Positions 1 to 13,037 of a stretch of 64,000 nt of DNA are shown piece by piece. The position numbers and the translations under genes are program-made. The number at the start of each line of letters is the position of its first letter. Position 1 is the stretch's first letter. The notes under the pieces are model-generated. The model saw only the letters and a program-made list of their open reading frames with translations. It was not told the DNA's origin and ran no database searches. Origin of the DNA: Micropterus salmoides (taxonomy: Eukaryota > Chordata > Actinopteri > Centrarchiformes > Centrarchidae); contig NW_024040374.1 in the NCBI RefSeq assembly GCF_014851395.1, positions 30,026,772 to 30,090,771 of the forward strand, in the 5' to 3' direction.

Positions 1-261
1 ATTCTGTTTATTATTCCTTCTGTTTTTTGTATGTAAATTCTATGACATCACAGCACTTAATAGTTACACAAGCTACACAAATAAGTGCATTGCAACTCAA
101 AGCATAACTGAAGGTGATCACTTTGAGTTTATATACATGTTTGAAAGTCCATAACCACTGTTTTATTGTGAGACTGTTCTATTCAATCTGCACAACCGGA
201 TTGAATTCTACTACATGCTTTTTTGTTTTGAACCTCGCTGCTCTTTAGCTAGCAGGCCAAA

Positions 262-590
262 AAATAAAGCTGGAGATCAAGCCGTGCCTTACCATAAAGC
301 AGTAAGCCTCTGCCGCGCGCAACAGAACTGCTCACGGTGAGGCGTTTGTCCTCCCACAGTTTTTAAATCTGTCTCATACACAATGTATGAAACTTTAAAT
401 TCTGTGAGCACCCACTGTTTTACAAATGTTGGAAGCCGACGGAATAATCTTATCATTTTGGCTTTGATTTTCATCCAGTTTTGTAACGTAACTCTGCCGT
501 GACCATTGTGAATGTGTCATTGTTTGCACCTTTCCTATATGCAAGCAGACATTAATAAATCATAAGGAGAAGCTTTCAGAAGCTTTAACC
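262..590 (+). repeat. Dispersed repeat, copy 1
   Basis: About 330 bp that reappear, same orientation and clearly diverged, at 5014-5363. Shared landmarks are gctcacggtgaggcgtttgt, ccgtgaccattgtgaatgtg and the closing agaagctttcagaagcttta. The repeat has no coding potential. The sequence resembles non-autonomous DNA-transposon material common in fish, but I cannot name the family. Confidence 0.7.
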
Positions 591-1729
591 TGTTTTATTG
601 TGAGGCTGTGCAGTAGCTTAGGTTGGTTTGCTACTTGATTCTTAATCTGTCCATTCGGTATGGAAATACCATTTACCTGAATACATTTTATCAGTGAGGT
701 CAAAAAAGGCAAACATATTAACCATATATCAAAATGTGAACAACATATAAGAGATATTCATGGATTTTAGCAATGATCTGCATCAATCCTCAAAGTTCTT
801 ACTCTGGCACTGCCTATCCTCTTGGGGGAAAAGAAATTTCAACAAACTGCAACTGGCTTGGTTTAGGAACAGCTGATGGTATCCTAAAGGGAACCCTTTC
901 TGTTTATTTTTCTTTTTTATAAATGCGTTCTCCCATGAAGGATGACATAATTATGGAGAACAGTTTTATTCGAGTGAGCGCAAGCTGCAACTATACAAAA
1001 GTATAAGTTCAACATATGTTAATATCATTTTTTCTTTCTTTGGATAGTCTACCTACTGAAACAGATTCCTTATAGGCAAACCATCTATTTTCAGCTCTCT
1101 CCTGGGCATAGTGAGGCAGTGAGACACAGATGTTCAAATTTCCCACTGGACTCTATTCTTACACACATGCACATCAAAATGGCACACAAAAACCTTCTTC
1201 GGGTGGAGAAATTGTCTTGAGAATGGCAATAATTATGCCAGTGCAATTAAGCAAACACGCTCCAAATAAGCCACATCTCAATTCGTCACCCTGTTAAATC
1301 TGAAAATCAACAGGACCGAGGCTGGCCTCTGTAACACCATTTACACTTTCCTCTCAAATGAACCTGAGATACTGCGTGGAAGTGCATGCATGCTTGAGCA
1401 AAAAATAAACAAGAGTGTAGAGGACTCAGTTATGCAAGCATGCAGCTGATTCACACCGCGGTATGATGTTGGTTTTGATGAGCAATGAAACTTGACAAAT
1501 GGAAACTTTGAAAATTAAAAAAAGTGGGAACAGAAAACGAGAGGGGAAATGTGTTTGCACATGTGTGCATTGGTAAATGGAGTAAACAAGGAAAACAAGT
1601 GTAGAACTTTGATCACTTGTGCTTTCTACCTCTCGCGCTGCCTTTCTTCGTGAGTCTGCAGTGCATCTTTGTCTCTCCGCCTCTGCCTCCTGCCGCACGC
1701 TGTGATACAGTGTGTGACAATACAAACAC

Positions 1730-1960
1730 CTCATTCTGTCACTGTCGCCGTGCTAACAGGCTCATTGGACTGCCTTGTTATCCAACTCAAACAGTGAGAC
1801 CCAAAGAATCCACGGCACATTTCCATAATGTTATTGACCGAGTGCCGAGACGCGACGCTGCCTGGAAATATACGCACAACACCCCGTGTTATTTGCATGT
1901 CTATTACCTCAGAAAACCACGGCTCTCGACATGAGGCAAGGAGAGCCAATTTGAAGCTCT
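1730..1960. other. Possible conserved non-coding element
   Basis: This is a non-repetitive block with unusual texture for the region. It includes CpG-containing stretches, an octamer-like atttgcat at about 1892, and dense short motifs. It looks like a developmental enhancer-type element, but this is only an impression. No cross-species alignment was available. Confidence 0.2.
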
Positions 1961-3342
1961 GCTGCACATCCAACATCCCCCGACCACCCACACTCACACC
2001 CACATACAACCGGCAACACACCAGAATTGCTGCAGAAACTGGAGAGCAAAGCATTTTGGGAGACAGGAAGTAGTGTAATGAAGGCCAACTCTGTCCTTTA
2101 GTGGGTTAAACAGACACACTTGACATGCTTGATGGATCAGCCGTGAAATAGGCTGGAAGGCAAAGTTCAGCAAAGCCACTGTGACAGGAATTTCAAACAG
2201 GATGTACTTGTCTGTCTTTCTAACATGATGTCTGGCAGCTCCAGTGGAGTTTAGATTGTTAAGGGAAGATAATAGGATCGTGTATGACACAGGTGGCAGA
2301 TTTAGCTGTTGTGACAGTATGAGAGGATTATACCACAGAGTTTGAGGATGTGAGGATGTGGGGGGGCTGTATGATGTGTACTTTCAGCATGATTAAAAAC
2401 ACAGATTATAATGTACATTTATAGCTCATGCGCCTCAGTATTAGAACACTTGCAATCAAGAGGATACACCACTATGTTACTCTGCAGGTTACTATATTTA
2501 CACAGTTAATACAAATTTAGTCCATGTACTTATCAAAATACCTACTTATGACATTGTCGGGGCTTTTTTCTCTTGGCTTTGGATTGGAGACTTCAGAAAG
2601 CCTGTATTACAAACTGGAGGTATGGAGTTTGAAAGGCTGCTTTTTTTCTTTACTTCTTCCAAACTAAAGTACGAAGTTAGTCTTTAAGTACTGCTACCTA
2701 TTTTTCATGTTTCATGTTGTCAACGGAATCTACCCATGATGTTGTCTTAAGGTGTACTCTGACAAAATACAAGGCAAATTTTATAGAAAGACATGAATTT
2801 ACCGAGGTTTTATGAATCCACTTCATAACATACAGAGATGAGAAAAATAAAATGCAGGCAGACTGAAGGATAATAACAGAAAGAACTGAAGCTCCTGGTG
2901 AGTTCTGAGATCTGTCAGAGGCTTACATGTCTCACACACACACACACAGATGTATGCATCAGCCACACTCAGAGTCAGCATGCGTAACAGAGTTAAAAAT
3001 GCACTTTATTAATTCTTATTTTCAATTTGTATTTGTGAATTTTATTAATCATTTAATGGTTTTATTTCATTAAGTGATTTTTATTTATTGTTATTTTTAT
3101 TAATGTTTCTTCAGGAAATGACCCTAGCTGCACACCATCCCTTCTGTACCTCCTAAGCTTCCGAAGCCAATTAATGTGTGCGACTGTCTTCTGCATGAGC
3201 CAAATGACTTGTGGAAAAAAGTCATCTCTTGAGTCGACCCCCTTCATGCCCTAACCACACCTTTTTCAAATGCAGATTATCCATATTCAGTTCTCACAAC
3301 CTGAGATCTTTATTTTTTTCATATTTGCAGTAGTAAGGTTCT

Positions 3343-4555
3343 GGGCTCTCATTTATAAAACTGTGCGTAGAAACCTCACTAAAATTGTACGCACGCCCAA
3401 AAGCCAAAAGTGGAGTACGGAAAATAATATTCAGACTTATAAAACCGTGCGTACGCACACTTGTAAGCAAATTCCCTTTATAAATCACAATCAACTTGAA
3501 ATGTGGCGCATGTGAGAGGTCAGTGAAACGCCCCTCATTAATATTAATACGTGCTGACTGCATGAAAAAGAGGAGACAGAAAAGCTGCAAAATGGAATTT
3601 AACTCAGTGTGACACTGACGTTCCTTTTGGTGAAGCTGAAGCATGTTGTTTGGTGGGTAAAAAACACGTAACGCTTGTGCACTGGAGGAAAGAGGGCACC
3701 GGAGCTCCACCCCTTTATACCCGATCTGCAGGAAGGGGCGTCCCTCTTGATTAGTGACGTCGCTGGCTGGAGGGGGACTCACATAAGCAAGACAGGATGA
3801 CCCAGGTACTAATTTGGATTCCCCCAGTTTGAAAAGAGATTAAACCAAATGCATTCTGCTTGTGTTTAAACATTTATTTAGGCTCCACAAACAGTCCACT
3901 CACTTAACAAGACTGCAGATGAGTTAAAATAAATATGAGTTGCTGTAAATGACATAATATAGAGTTATATTTCTATAATGTGTTTTTACAAGCAGCCCAT
4001 CACATGCACACGCTGGCGCACAGCGTTTGGCTCGAAAAGGCAGCAAACATGTGAGAACAATATATGAAACTATGATCTGACATTTGCTCGACTGACGCAC
4101 TGAAAACGGCATCAATTTAAATGTTCACCTTATTTATGAGAATAAATTGCACTGCATGCAAGTATTAATTAAATGATTCCTGATTACACTGTCCAACATA
4201 TTTGAGGCGTTCTTTTGCAGAAACAGATATCTCCGTTTGTGTTTATTATCCTAAATCTGGATCTTTTTGTGCGCTGCAAATGATCTTACATTGTGTGTTT
4301 TTTTGCGCACTTCAGGGAAAGTCAATCAATCTTTAAGCCTTTAAGCCTGTAATACTCAGAGGCAATATTTAGATTTATTTTACACAATAGTAAGCCTATT
4401 CATTTCAAACCATTTCATCCTTCTGCCATGTGAGTTGCCCTTTCTCATTTATCCTCTTTATGTGCGAACGCATGGTTCAGAGTTTACTTACAGGACGCAC
4501 ATTCTCCCTTCATATATTTTTTTTTTTTGTATGCACTGTTTATAAATGAGACCCC
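3343..4555. mobile_element. 1.2-kb DNA transposon with terminal inverted repeats
   Basis: The left end gggctctcatttataaaa and the reverse complement of the right end, ggggtctcatttataaa, form terminal inverted repeats. The subterminal sequence on the left is rich in tgcgtacgcac-type motifs, and a related cgcac/gtgcg signal is seen near the right end. No transposase frame is intact. The longest frame (3294-3782, minus) runs across the left boundary, so it is not a gene. Family assignment is uncertain (PIF/Harbinger-like is my best guess). Target-site duplications were not clear. Confidence 0.6.
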
Positions 4556-4648
4556 TGGTCATGTCATGGTATGCCTGGCCCATACCTACTACCTCCTTTT
4601 TTATAAATGTAGCCTAACCTAGACATTATTAACATTAGTTGTGCTTTA

Positions 4649-4882
4649 GTTGGCACAAGTGGAGACAGTAGAGAACACAAATGACTGGCAGTGACTGTTT
4701 TCCAGATATGTTCAGTACCAACGTTTTTCCAGAAAAATTCAATTAAAAGGTCAGGTTACGCTGATAAAAATTTAATCCAGGTGGCTGCTGTTAGAAAGTA
4801 GTGGTATATAAATATATATTTAAGGATACAGTATTCAACAGTACCCTTTGACAGCAATAAAAATTTTAGGGCATGTTTCCAG
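4649..4882 (+). repeat. Left arm of large inverted repeat
   Basis: Starts gttggcacaagtggagacag and is repeated in reverse complement at the right end of the 6081-6672 arm. The inner part keeps only the final bases (tttgacagcaataaa...ttttagggca) of the MITE that is full in the right arm, so this arm has an internal deletion near 4832-4845. Confidence 0.75.
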
Positions 4883-5013
4883 GCAGCCTAACCTAGATTT
4901 ATACAGTAAAATATTCTGTAGATAGATAGTTTGATTTCAGTGTTGAGGGGCCATCTAAAGATGAAGAAGAAAAAGAAACAAAAAAATGTGGTTTGAAAAC
5001 ACATACGTCAATA

Positions 5014-5363
5014 AATAAAGATGGAGATGAAGCCTTGCCATACCTTAAAGCTTTAAGCCTCTGTTGGGCTCAACAGAGCTGCTCACGGTGAGGCGTTTGT
5101 CTTTCCACAGTTTTTAAATGATACACAATGTATGAAACTTTTATTTCTGTGAGCAGTGAGCACCCACTGTTGTACAAATGTTGAAAGTCGAAGGAATAAT
5201 GTCACCGTTTTGGCTTTGATTTCCATCCGGTATTTGTAACATAACTCCGCCGTGACCATTGTGAATGTGTCATCGTTTGGTATCCCTGCAGCAGACCTAA
5301 TCCATTCCTATCTGCAAGCAGACATTAATAAATCATAAGGAGAAGCTTTCAGAAGCTTTAACC
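5014..5363 (+). repeat. Dispersed repeat, copy 2
   Basis: Second copy of the 262-590 repeat. It carries an extra segment (tatccctgcagcagacctaa) near its 3' part that copy 1 lacks. It lies inside the loop of the large inverted repeat at 4649-6672. Confidence 0.7.
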
Positions 5364-6080
5364 CCCATGCATAATTCAGCCTGTTCTGATGCTAATGCTA
5401 CAGCTGCAGCTCCCACACTCAACTGATCAGTAGTGTCCCACTAAACAGCCAATTAACTGTAATGAATCCAACAAAGTCCAACTCTCAGCAGAATGAACAG
5501 AGAAAGTACTGAAAACCGTGTGAGCTAATTTCTGATGAGAACTCACTGAAAGTTTGTTTTCACCTTGAAATAAGATGAGGTCAGGAATAGTGTGAGAGTT
5601 TCACTTCTTACTGAATCCCCCTACTCTGAGCAGCATGAGAACTGTGTGGGCAAACTCCATTTGTTATCTTGTTTAAATTGAATTGAAACAACTTGTAAAA
5701 TTTGACTTGATGGGATGCTAAGTGACTTGTCACTTTGGAATTGTTGTTGCATGGGTGTGACCACTTGAAAAACAGTGTTACATAGATACAGGGGGATAGC
5801 AAGAATGATTAAGTTGATTGTGTTACTCCACTAGTGATGTCCAAGCAGCCTGCAATAAAACATTTTCCCCATGGATGATGAAAACCAAACTCTCTACTCA
5901 CCATGCAATAATTTATAATCAAAACTCAGGCTTCAAAAATCCCAAAAGTGAATACAGTTGTTTTCTAAAATCATCCAATATTAACATATCTGGGGATACA
6001 GCCTAAAATATCTAAATACTAAACCCCTCAACACCAATTCACTCTTTCATAATCAACTTCAAGACCCTTCATGCAATATT

Positions 6081-6672
6081 TCTGGAACGGTGCCCTAAAA
6101 TGTTTATTGCTGTCAAAGTGTACGGTTCATCTTTATGGATGAAAGATACTTTGTTACAGAATAATAATTCAACACTGAAACTCTTGCTCCAGTCTATGTT
6201 GCCAAGCTGGTCGGCAACTAAGCCGTGTTTGCTTCTCGCTGACCCGCCCTTCTCTGCTTCTGATTGGCTAGTAGTCCAACTGCGCATGGGCAACTCCCAA
6301 CAAAGATCATTTAGAAACAGGATGTATCACTCCATAGCAAAAATGAAGCCTTCAACACACAGGATGAAAAGAGGAGCTGCAGCAATGTGCAGTATGACAA
6401 AAAAGGTGTTTTTTTTTATCAAACCATATAAACCTGTTCTGGTTCAACCCCTAAATAAGATTTTGAACCTGAAAATGAGAATAATACCACCTCTTTAAAT
6501 ATTAATTTATATACCATATACTAATTTGAAACAGAAGCCACGTGGATAACATTTTTATCAGCGTAACCTGACCTTTTTATTGAATTTATCTGCAAGAAGT
6601 TGGTACTGAACAAAACTGGAAAACAGTCACTGCCAGTCAATTGTGTTCTCTACAGTCTCCACTTGTGCCAAC
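6081..6672 (-). repeat. Right arm of large inverted repeat, containing a MITE
   Basis: The outer part (6490-6672) is the reverse complement of the 4649-4830 arm, ending ccacttgtgccaac. The inner part (6081-6497) is a fish MITE in reverse orientation. Arm separation is about 1.2 kb. Confidence 0.75.
6083..6497 (-). mobile_element. hAT-like MITE common in teleosts
   Basis: Read on the minus strand it begins ttaaagaggtggtattattc and continues ctcattttcaggttc, then an attggctagtagtcc-type middle, and ends near tttagggcaccg. This is the layout of a very abundant non-autonomous element in fish genomes. There is no coding potential; the frame at 6100-6498 is incidental. Confidence 0.6.
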
Positions 6673-7870
6673 AAGCATGATGAAGGGTTTATGGTTGTAC
6701 TCAACAACACTTGGTCAGTGTTCTTGTCTGATGAAAGTTCCAAAAACCAAGACCAAGTATGGAGAAAGATTCTATAAGTATTGTGTAGTAAAGAAAGTCA
6801 ACACTTTCCAACTGGAAAAGCCAATGCCAATGAAAATAATCAGCACAGCAATTACGTTTCCACCAAAACCTATTTGGCAAAACATTTTCTAGCACATAAA
6901 GTAAGTCTAGGAAACAGGGTTGGACTACAGAAATACCTATTTTGTTCTTCTTTCACCAGAGAAAAAACCCCAGCAGCATCACACATTCTAACATCAGACA
7001 GAGGACCAACCGCTGCTCCATTCCTCTATTCACATTACCATGGCTATGATTGTCCATATAAAGTGTGAAAAAGATGTCTTGTAGTAAACTTGCATTTGAA
7101 TCAATATGCTAATGACTACATGTTCTATTCATTGGGTTCATATGAATCCTGCAGAGGTTTCTAAGTAACAGAAAGGACCCAGTGAAAAGACCCACCTGCC
7201 AAGCAGTTCAGAAATTAACACGGAGAAATCATTTGAATATTCTCTGTTTGGCTACATCAGAGGGGGGCTGCGAAAGAGGTGCGGCATGTCAAAGGTTAAC
7301 ACAATTACGCTATAACAGTCATAAGCGCAGCCAGTGGCGTGTAACATCAAAGAGACCACGCAAAAAGAGCAATCACATGCTGATGACATGCAATTCTCAT
7401 TTGTTAAACACAGCAAGGGGATATGGAAAGAAATCTGTGAAAGACAAACCACACACATGGCAGCTACATCCAAAGAACAGAGGAAATTGCTTCTCTACCA
7501 GGGGCAACAACTTGGCAAAAACATGAGGTGTCTGATAAGAAAAAGGTGCCAGAAACAATTATTTTTCTCTTTTTGCACAAAGGGAGAACACAGTGTCTAT
7601 TTCCCTCTCGCGGTCTGCTCTGTCATGAGCCTGGAACATGGCATGTCTTTCAGGCAGATAGCCACATTGTCATGATGAACAAAATAAGCATCTGCACCAC
7701 TAATGGCTCTGCTCCCAAAGGGACTCCATAACCCCATCTATTTGTGAATAGAATCAATTCAATATAGTATTATTTCATCTAGCATTCTACACAACCTTTT
7801 TCCAACTTAAATCTGAATAAGGCTGCATTCAGACTGACAGTAGCAGACAACAACACAGCACTATTATTAT

Positions 7871-8169
7871 TACAGTTTTTCTCAATTGATTACACGCTAA
7901 CACTGGTACTTGAGACACAATGACCACAACCTATAATTCATGTACCAATCCCCTGAACCAGTTCTGCTAAAATACAAGCACATTTCCTGCTTTACACATA
8001 GATTGCTGTTCTAAACCCCACTTCCCAATTCTCGTTCGTGTTCACATGGAACACGCTCCCATTCAAAATGCTAAACTTAAATTTCATGCAATCCACACTA
8101 ACTCCTCACATGGGCAAACACATCTTGCACATTTTTTCAGTAGGCAATCAGAAGTTTAGCAATACTGTA
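7871..8169. mobile_element. Mariner/Tc1-like MITE, about 300 bp
   Basis: The element starts TACAGTTTTTCTCAATTG and ends with ACTGTA, so it reads TA|CAGT...ACTG|TA. This is the pattern expected for a Tc1/mariner-type element that duplicates TA. The interior (cactggtacttgagacacaa, ccctgaaccagttctgct) resembles a repeated teleost sequence. It is non-autonomous. Confidence 0.5.
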
Positions 8170-8194
8170 AAAAGACCACAGGTGCATGCTAGGA

Positions 8195-8290
8195 GTGTGC
8201 AACATTGAGAAAACATCATATCAAGATATTTTCTGGGATTTTGTCGATAACGATAATTAGACGATAACAAGCACTGGGGCGGGTTGCCCC
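8195..8290. repeat. Possible transposon fragment
   Basis: Contains catatcaagatattttctgg and tcgataacgataattagacg, a short sequence I associate with degraded DNA-transposon relics in fish. Boundaries are unclear. Confidence 0.3.
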
Positions 8291-9033
8291 CACAATTAAA
8301 TATATACTAAAGATGACAATGGGCTAAATTAAAACTCCTTTGTTAAAGCAAAATATGTCTGGCACAACATGGTATCCAGCTCCTCATACAGCATACAAGG
8401 CTGTTGGACGGGACAGGGTAAAAAAAAAAAAAACAGAAGAGAGAATACGGCATTGGAGTGTGTGGATGTGAATGGCTGGCAGCAGAGCAGGGCAGAAAGC
8501 AACGGGTCAGCAATATGCCCTCAGTTTAGCAGTTGGCTGGTTTAGGCCTGTTGTGGACAGCTGACTCCTGAAGCTTTCCTTTAAATCAAGCTGTACTATT
8601 GTATTCTCCCAATTACACTGCTAACCAAGCTTTTACACAATAAACCAAACAAAACAAAGTGACGTTTTCACAGTCACTCATTTAACATAGACTTTTTCTG
8701 TTGGCACTGGTCCAGCTTTATACCAAGTTTCAACACCACTATGGGGCAAGCTAGAATATCCGAGCTGTGGCGAGAATAAATGAATGCTACAGCAGCACGG
8801 TGCATATCAGACCAGATGAATGCTGGAGCAACATGGAGTAAACCTGACAGCAAACACCTGCCGATGATATCCAACCAAACACTGTGGGCTCTGCAGGAAT
8901 CAGCAGACAACTTCTTTCTCTTTTCATTTGTACAGCGCTACACGAGACATTCACATGAAACTAAGAAACACATGAAAAACCCACTATACATATACCCATC
9001 TAACAAACACTAGCAGGCTTGCAAACATACAGT

Positions 9034-9054
9034 ACACACACACACACACACACA
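9034..9054 (+). repeat. (CA)n microsatellite
   Basis: About 10 CA units. CA-rich degenerate sequence continues to about 9160. Confidence 0.9.
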
Positions 9055-10866
9055 TCTTCCATCTATCATCTATGTATGCAAAAGCACATACTTGAATGCC
9101 TACACACATAGACCACCCACGCCTACACACTGCCATGCACACACATATACATAACGTACTACCTAACAGAAATGGGGAGAGATGTATGTTTGAGATGGCA
9201 GAGGCTTTGATTTGCTTCAGCTGTCTCAGCAGGCAGTGTATGACAACACAGCAGTGATACAACACCACAAGGAACAATCAAATTAACAAGCTGAGGAAGG
9301 AGGAGGAGAGGGTGGAGAGAGGAAGACAACAAAGCCCAAACAATAAACTGAGAGGTGGGGAAAGTCTGGGGAACATTATACAGGGCCCTGGCAAACACTG
9401 GAATTACATTTACTCTAAACAGCTCTTCCACTGGCAGCATTTCCACTGGGGAACACTCCTGACAGTTTCTTGTGTCTTATTTTTCCATTTGAAAAGGGAG
9501 ATGCTGTTGACACCACTGAGAATTGAGTGGGTTTTAAAGCTCTTAAAACACCAACGGCCTGAAAGGTAGACGCATTTCAAGCTAAGCAAAGCAGGTGCAA
9601 TGCAACAGCCTTTTACACAGAACAGCGGGAAATGCTTCAGTTCTTGCAATGTAAGTGCACATTAAGTGTGGGAAAATGGCCTACATTTCAGTAAATTGCA
9701 ATGGATTGTTGAGGATGTATTGTATTCTTCTTCTTCTTCTGTGTCTTGCCACCAGGAGATGCAGTGATGTTCCCGTTAACATACAGGACAGCATGTTTGA
9801 TAAGGCAGGTTTTAAACAACACTGCAGTATGGTCACATTCTAAAACTTATTTTTTTGTAGTAGAGGGCTTTTGAGAACACCTCCTTGTAGAAAATTGCTT
9901 CATTTTGAATGGTATAATGGTGCCACTTACTTTATTGCACTAATGGATCCAATTTCCATCTTGACCCAGTGAAGACTCATTTTAAGACTAAGTTGAAGAA
10001 AGGCAGCAGGCTGTTAGTGGTAATCAACGCGGGCCACTATCAGGTCAGGCGTGGTTTGATATGTTCTCATTATGCCCATACAAAAAAAAGAAGCCAGGAG
10101 CATTTATCACATAATGGAACATAATTTCACATGCAACAAATTCACATGTGCACACATGCAGTGTGTGATATATTCCATGTGACTGTTATATTTCAGATAT
10201 AACAATATTAATTCCACTTGAACATTTTGTAAGGGACTTGAGTTTAACATGTAATCTTATTTGGTTCCACATATGATGTAATAAAAACATACATGATATA
10301 ACATAATTTCACATTTCAACATTTCATATGCCTAAGGTATGATGAACTATATCACGTAAAAACTTCACTTGTACACGGGAAGAAATTAAAGAAAGACAAA
10401 AGCGAGATTTTGTGGAAGGCCAGTTGTTATAACCTTAAGTCACTATTTAAATAAATAATGTGTTAGATTTTTATACAGTAACATTAATGTAAATGTGCCA
10501 TGCATTCAAAACAGCATACTGTTGACAGCTCTGCTGCTTCCTTGCTGTCTCTTCTCCTGTCCAACAACAACAACAAACACATGAATCCTAAAATAATCAA
10601 GATTAACGTTACATCAACTTGACTAGATATGTCACCGATGTTTGGGAAGTCAGTCCCCACCATTGATTTTGATGAGTTTCTCGACAGCTTCAGTGATGTT
10701 GTTAGGTTTTTAATGTGTTAAAATGTGTTTTTCTGACCAATTATAGTGGTGTTTATGGGTGGGTATTGTTAGGATTTTGTTCATAATGCTACTCTTAATG
10801 ATTTGGTTCTTTAACATTACACTTATTGATTATTTTTCATTATAAAATGCTTTTTAAAATATTTAT

Positions 10867-10886
10867 TAATAATAATAATAATAATA
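10867..10886 (+). repeat. (TAA)n microsatellite
   Basis: Short perfect trinucleotide tract in AT-rich sequence. Confidence 0.85.
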
Positions 10887-11095
10887 TATACAGAACAGGA
10901 TTAGAATTTAATATTTTAAAGAGAACTAAATGAGCAGCAACCTGTTGTCACTATATACATATGTACTATTTCTACATATTTATATATACATTATTATATA
11001 TACATGTTTATGCTTGTTGAACAGGTGTATTGATTAAGTATTGGCTTTTTACTTGCATGGGTGTTATTGCGCTTAAAGTAACAAGTGTAGTCAAC

Positions 11096-11098
<3 letters not shown>

Positions 11099-11145
<47 letters not shown>
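11099..11145 (+). repeat. (GT)n microsatellite
   Basis: A perfect 47-base GT tract. The frames across it (poly-Val-Cys or poly-His-Thr) are artefacts. Confidence 0.97.
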
Positions 11146-11146
<1 letters not shown>

Positions 11147-11840
11147 TGTGTAGGAACTTATAGAGTTCTGGGATTTCAACACTTTGTTGTTCACAATGTG
11201 ACCTTAGCATAATGACAGAAGAAATCGAGTGTGTCGATAGTGAGTTTACTGCGTCCTTTCAGATTTTAATGCGTCACAGATGCAGGAGGCGTAACTATCA
11301 ACATCCCTGCAGCTTCCAGCCCGCCTATAGCGATGACAACACTGACACCCAACGCTACTTTGGGGACAGGTTCCAGAGACACTGCAATGTCCTTCCCATT
11401 GGTTGTATGGACAGTAGCTGGATTTGTGGTGTGTTTAAGCTATAAAACAGCAATAAGCAATAAGCTGTTATAAAAACACTGATTAGATTTCTAAAATCTG
11501 AGCAGGAACACTGTTCCCTCCAAACTTTTACTCCCAGAACGCCGTTCCCCTGCATTACCCCCCATTTTTACTACTGCTACTACTAAGGGCAGAGATTTGA
11601 TTATTATTATGCTGTCGTTCATGGACATTGCATTGTGACACCGGTGAGAAATCTGCATCTACTGCACACATACAGAAGGAAATGTAAAATTGTGAAATGA
11701 CTTGAAAGATAACTGTATTTACGGAAAAATAAAGGAAAAAACAACCCAAAAAAGTAATCTAATACTGGTCAATTTCCAAAAAAAGACCTGTAAAGGCTAT
11801 TTGAGCATTTTACTGTCTACTTAAGTTTAGTGATGACAAG

Positions 11841-12756
11841 TAGAGAGAGCGAGGTCATTTGAGCCTGTGGGGAAGTAGAGCCACCTCTTGTTTCTCAGCA
11901 ACCATAGACAAAATTGCTCATGTGACCACACATTTTTCATTCAGTCATCCATTTTACTCATCCTGTGACAAAAAGAGGCCCATGGAATAATTGATAAGCA
12001 CATTTAAGTTCAAAAAACAGTTTTTGCCGTTCAAAGTGATTTTTTTATGTTCAAGGAGTCCTGATTCTTCTCTGAACAATGACAGGTTTGAGAAAATCTT
12101 ACGCATGTGATAGTGCTTTACGAAGTTAAAATATGAGGCTATACTGTTAGCGTGACATTAACTCTAAACTGCTGGATGACATAATTTTGTTAAAATGGCA
12201 GGGATGGGTCATTTGAACCAAAAGACCTGGGGGAAGTTGAGCCAGCTATTTTACTGTAATTTTACATTGCATTCTAATGCATCATCAAAATGACGTGACA
12301 TTATGCATTTTAGACCAGAAACCATCATGTCATGCTTCTATAAATGGAACACAGACAGGCTTTGACTCCTATCATGGGTTTGGACAGAGCAGTAAAAAAA
12401 TGGGATGTCAATTCATCAGGTGTCATGGGACATGACGATCAGCAGGATGGCTTTAAAGCAATACATTGATATGAAACAACTAGCAGACATTGCTGCAATG
12501 TTTCACTAAGTGCAACTGAATGTTGGGACCTGGCGTTTGAGTTTGCACAATGAAATTATACTTATGTTCCCGACCACCATGTGGCTCAACTTACCCCTCA
12601 TTTGGAGTATCCAAATTGATTATTCACAGGGATGCACAGCATCCTAAAATATAAGTACATTTTTTATACATTTTAGTTGGAGACATTACTGTCATGTCCT
12701 CACTTTAAAGACACCTCAAGTAAAAACTGGCTCATCTGACCCCGCTCTCCCCTATA
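11841..12756. mobile_element. 0.9-kb TIR DNA transposon, non-autonomous
   Basis: The left end tagagagagcgaggtcattt and the reverse complement of the right end tataggggagagcggggtca are imperfect terminal inverted repeats, both followed by tgagcc. The terminal motif recurs inside: gtcatttgaaccaaaagacc and gggggaagttgagcc at about 12208-12246, and its reverse complement ggctcaacttacccctc at about 12583-12600. This suggests a nested or rearranged copy. No intact frame is present. It resembles a family abundant in fish, but I cannot name it. Confidence 0.55.
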
Positions 12757-12978
12757 CCACATTGCAACATTGCAGTGTTTACGACAACAAACCTCTTCTA
12801 AGACTCTTGAGATCTTCTCCTTTCTCTTATTGTAAAAATGTCAATTTGGTAACCTGCCAGAATAGAGCAGAGCTTCTCACCCCTGAGAAGATATGTTGTC
12901 CAGATAACAAAGTAACAGCAAGATGTGGATAACCATATTCTACATTGTTTTAGCAAGAGAGGAGACTGAAAACACACT

Positions 12979-12979
<1 letters not shown>

Positions 12980-13035
<56 letters not shown>
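12980..13035 (+). repeat. (CA)n microsatellite
   Basis: A perfect 56-base CA tract, the longest in the window. Confidence 0.97.

Positions 13036-13037
<2 letters not shown>

Noticed and set aside
3294..3782. 162-residue minus-strand open frame, one of the longest in the window
   Set aside because: It crosses the left terminal inverted repeat of a transposon, has no recognisable domain and uses transposon and flanking sequence alike.
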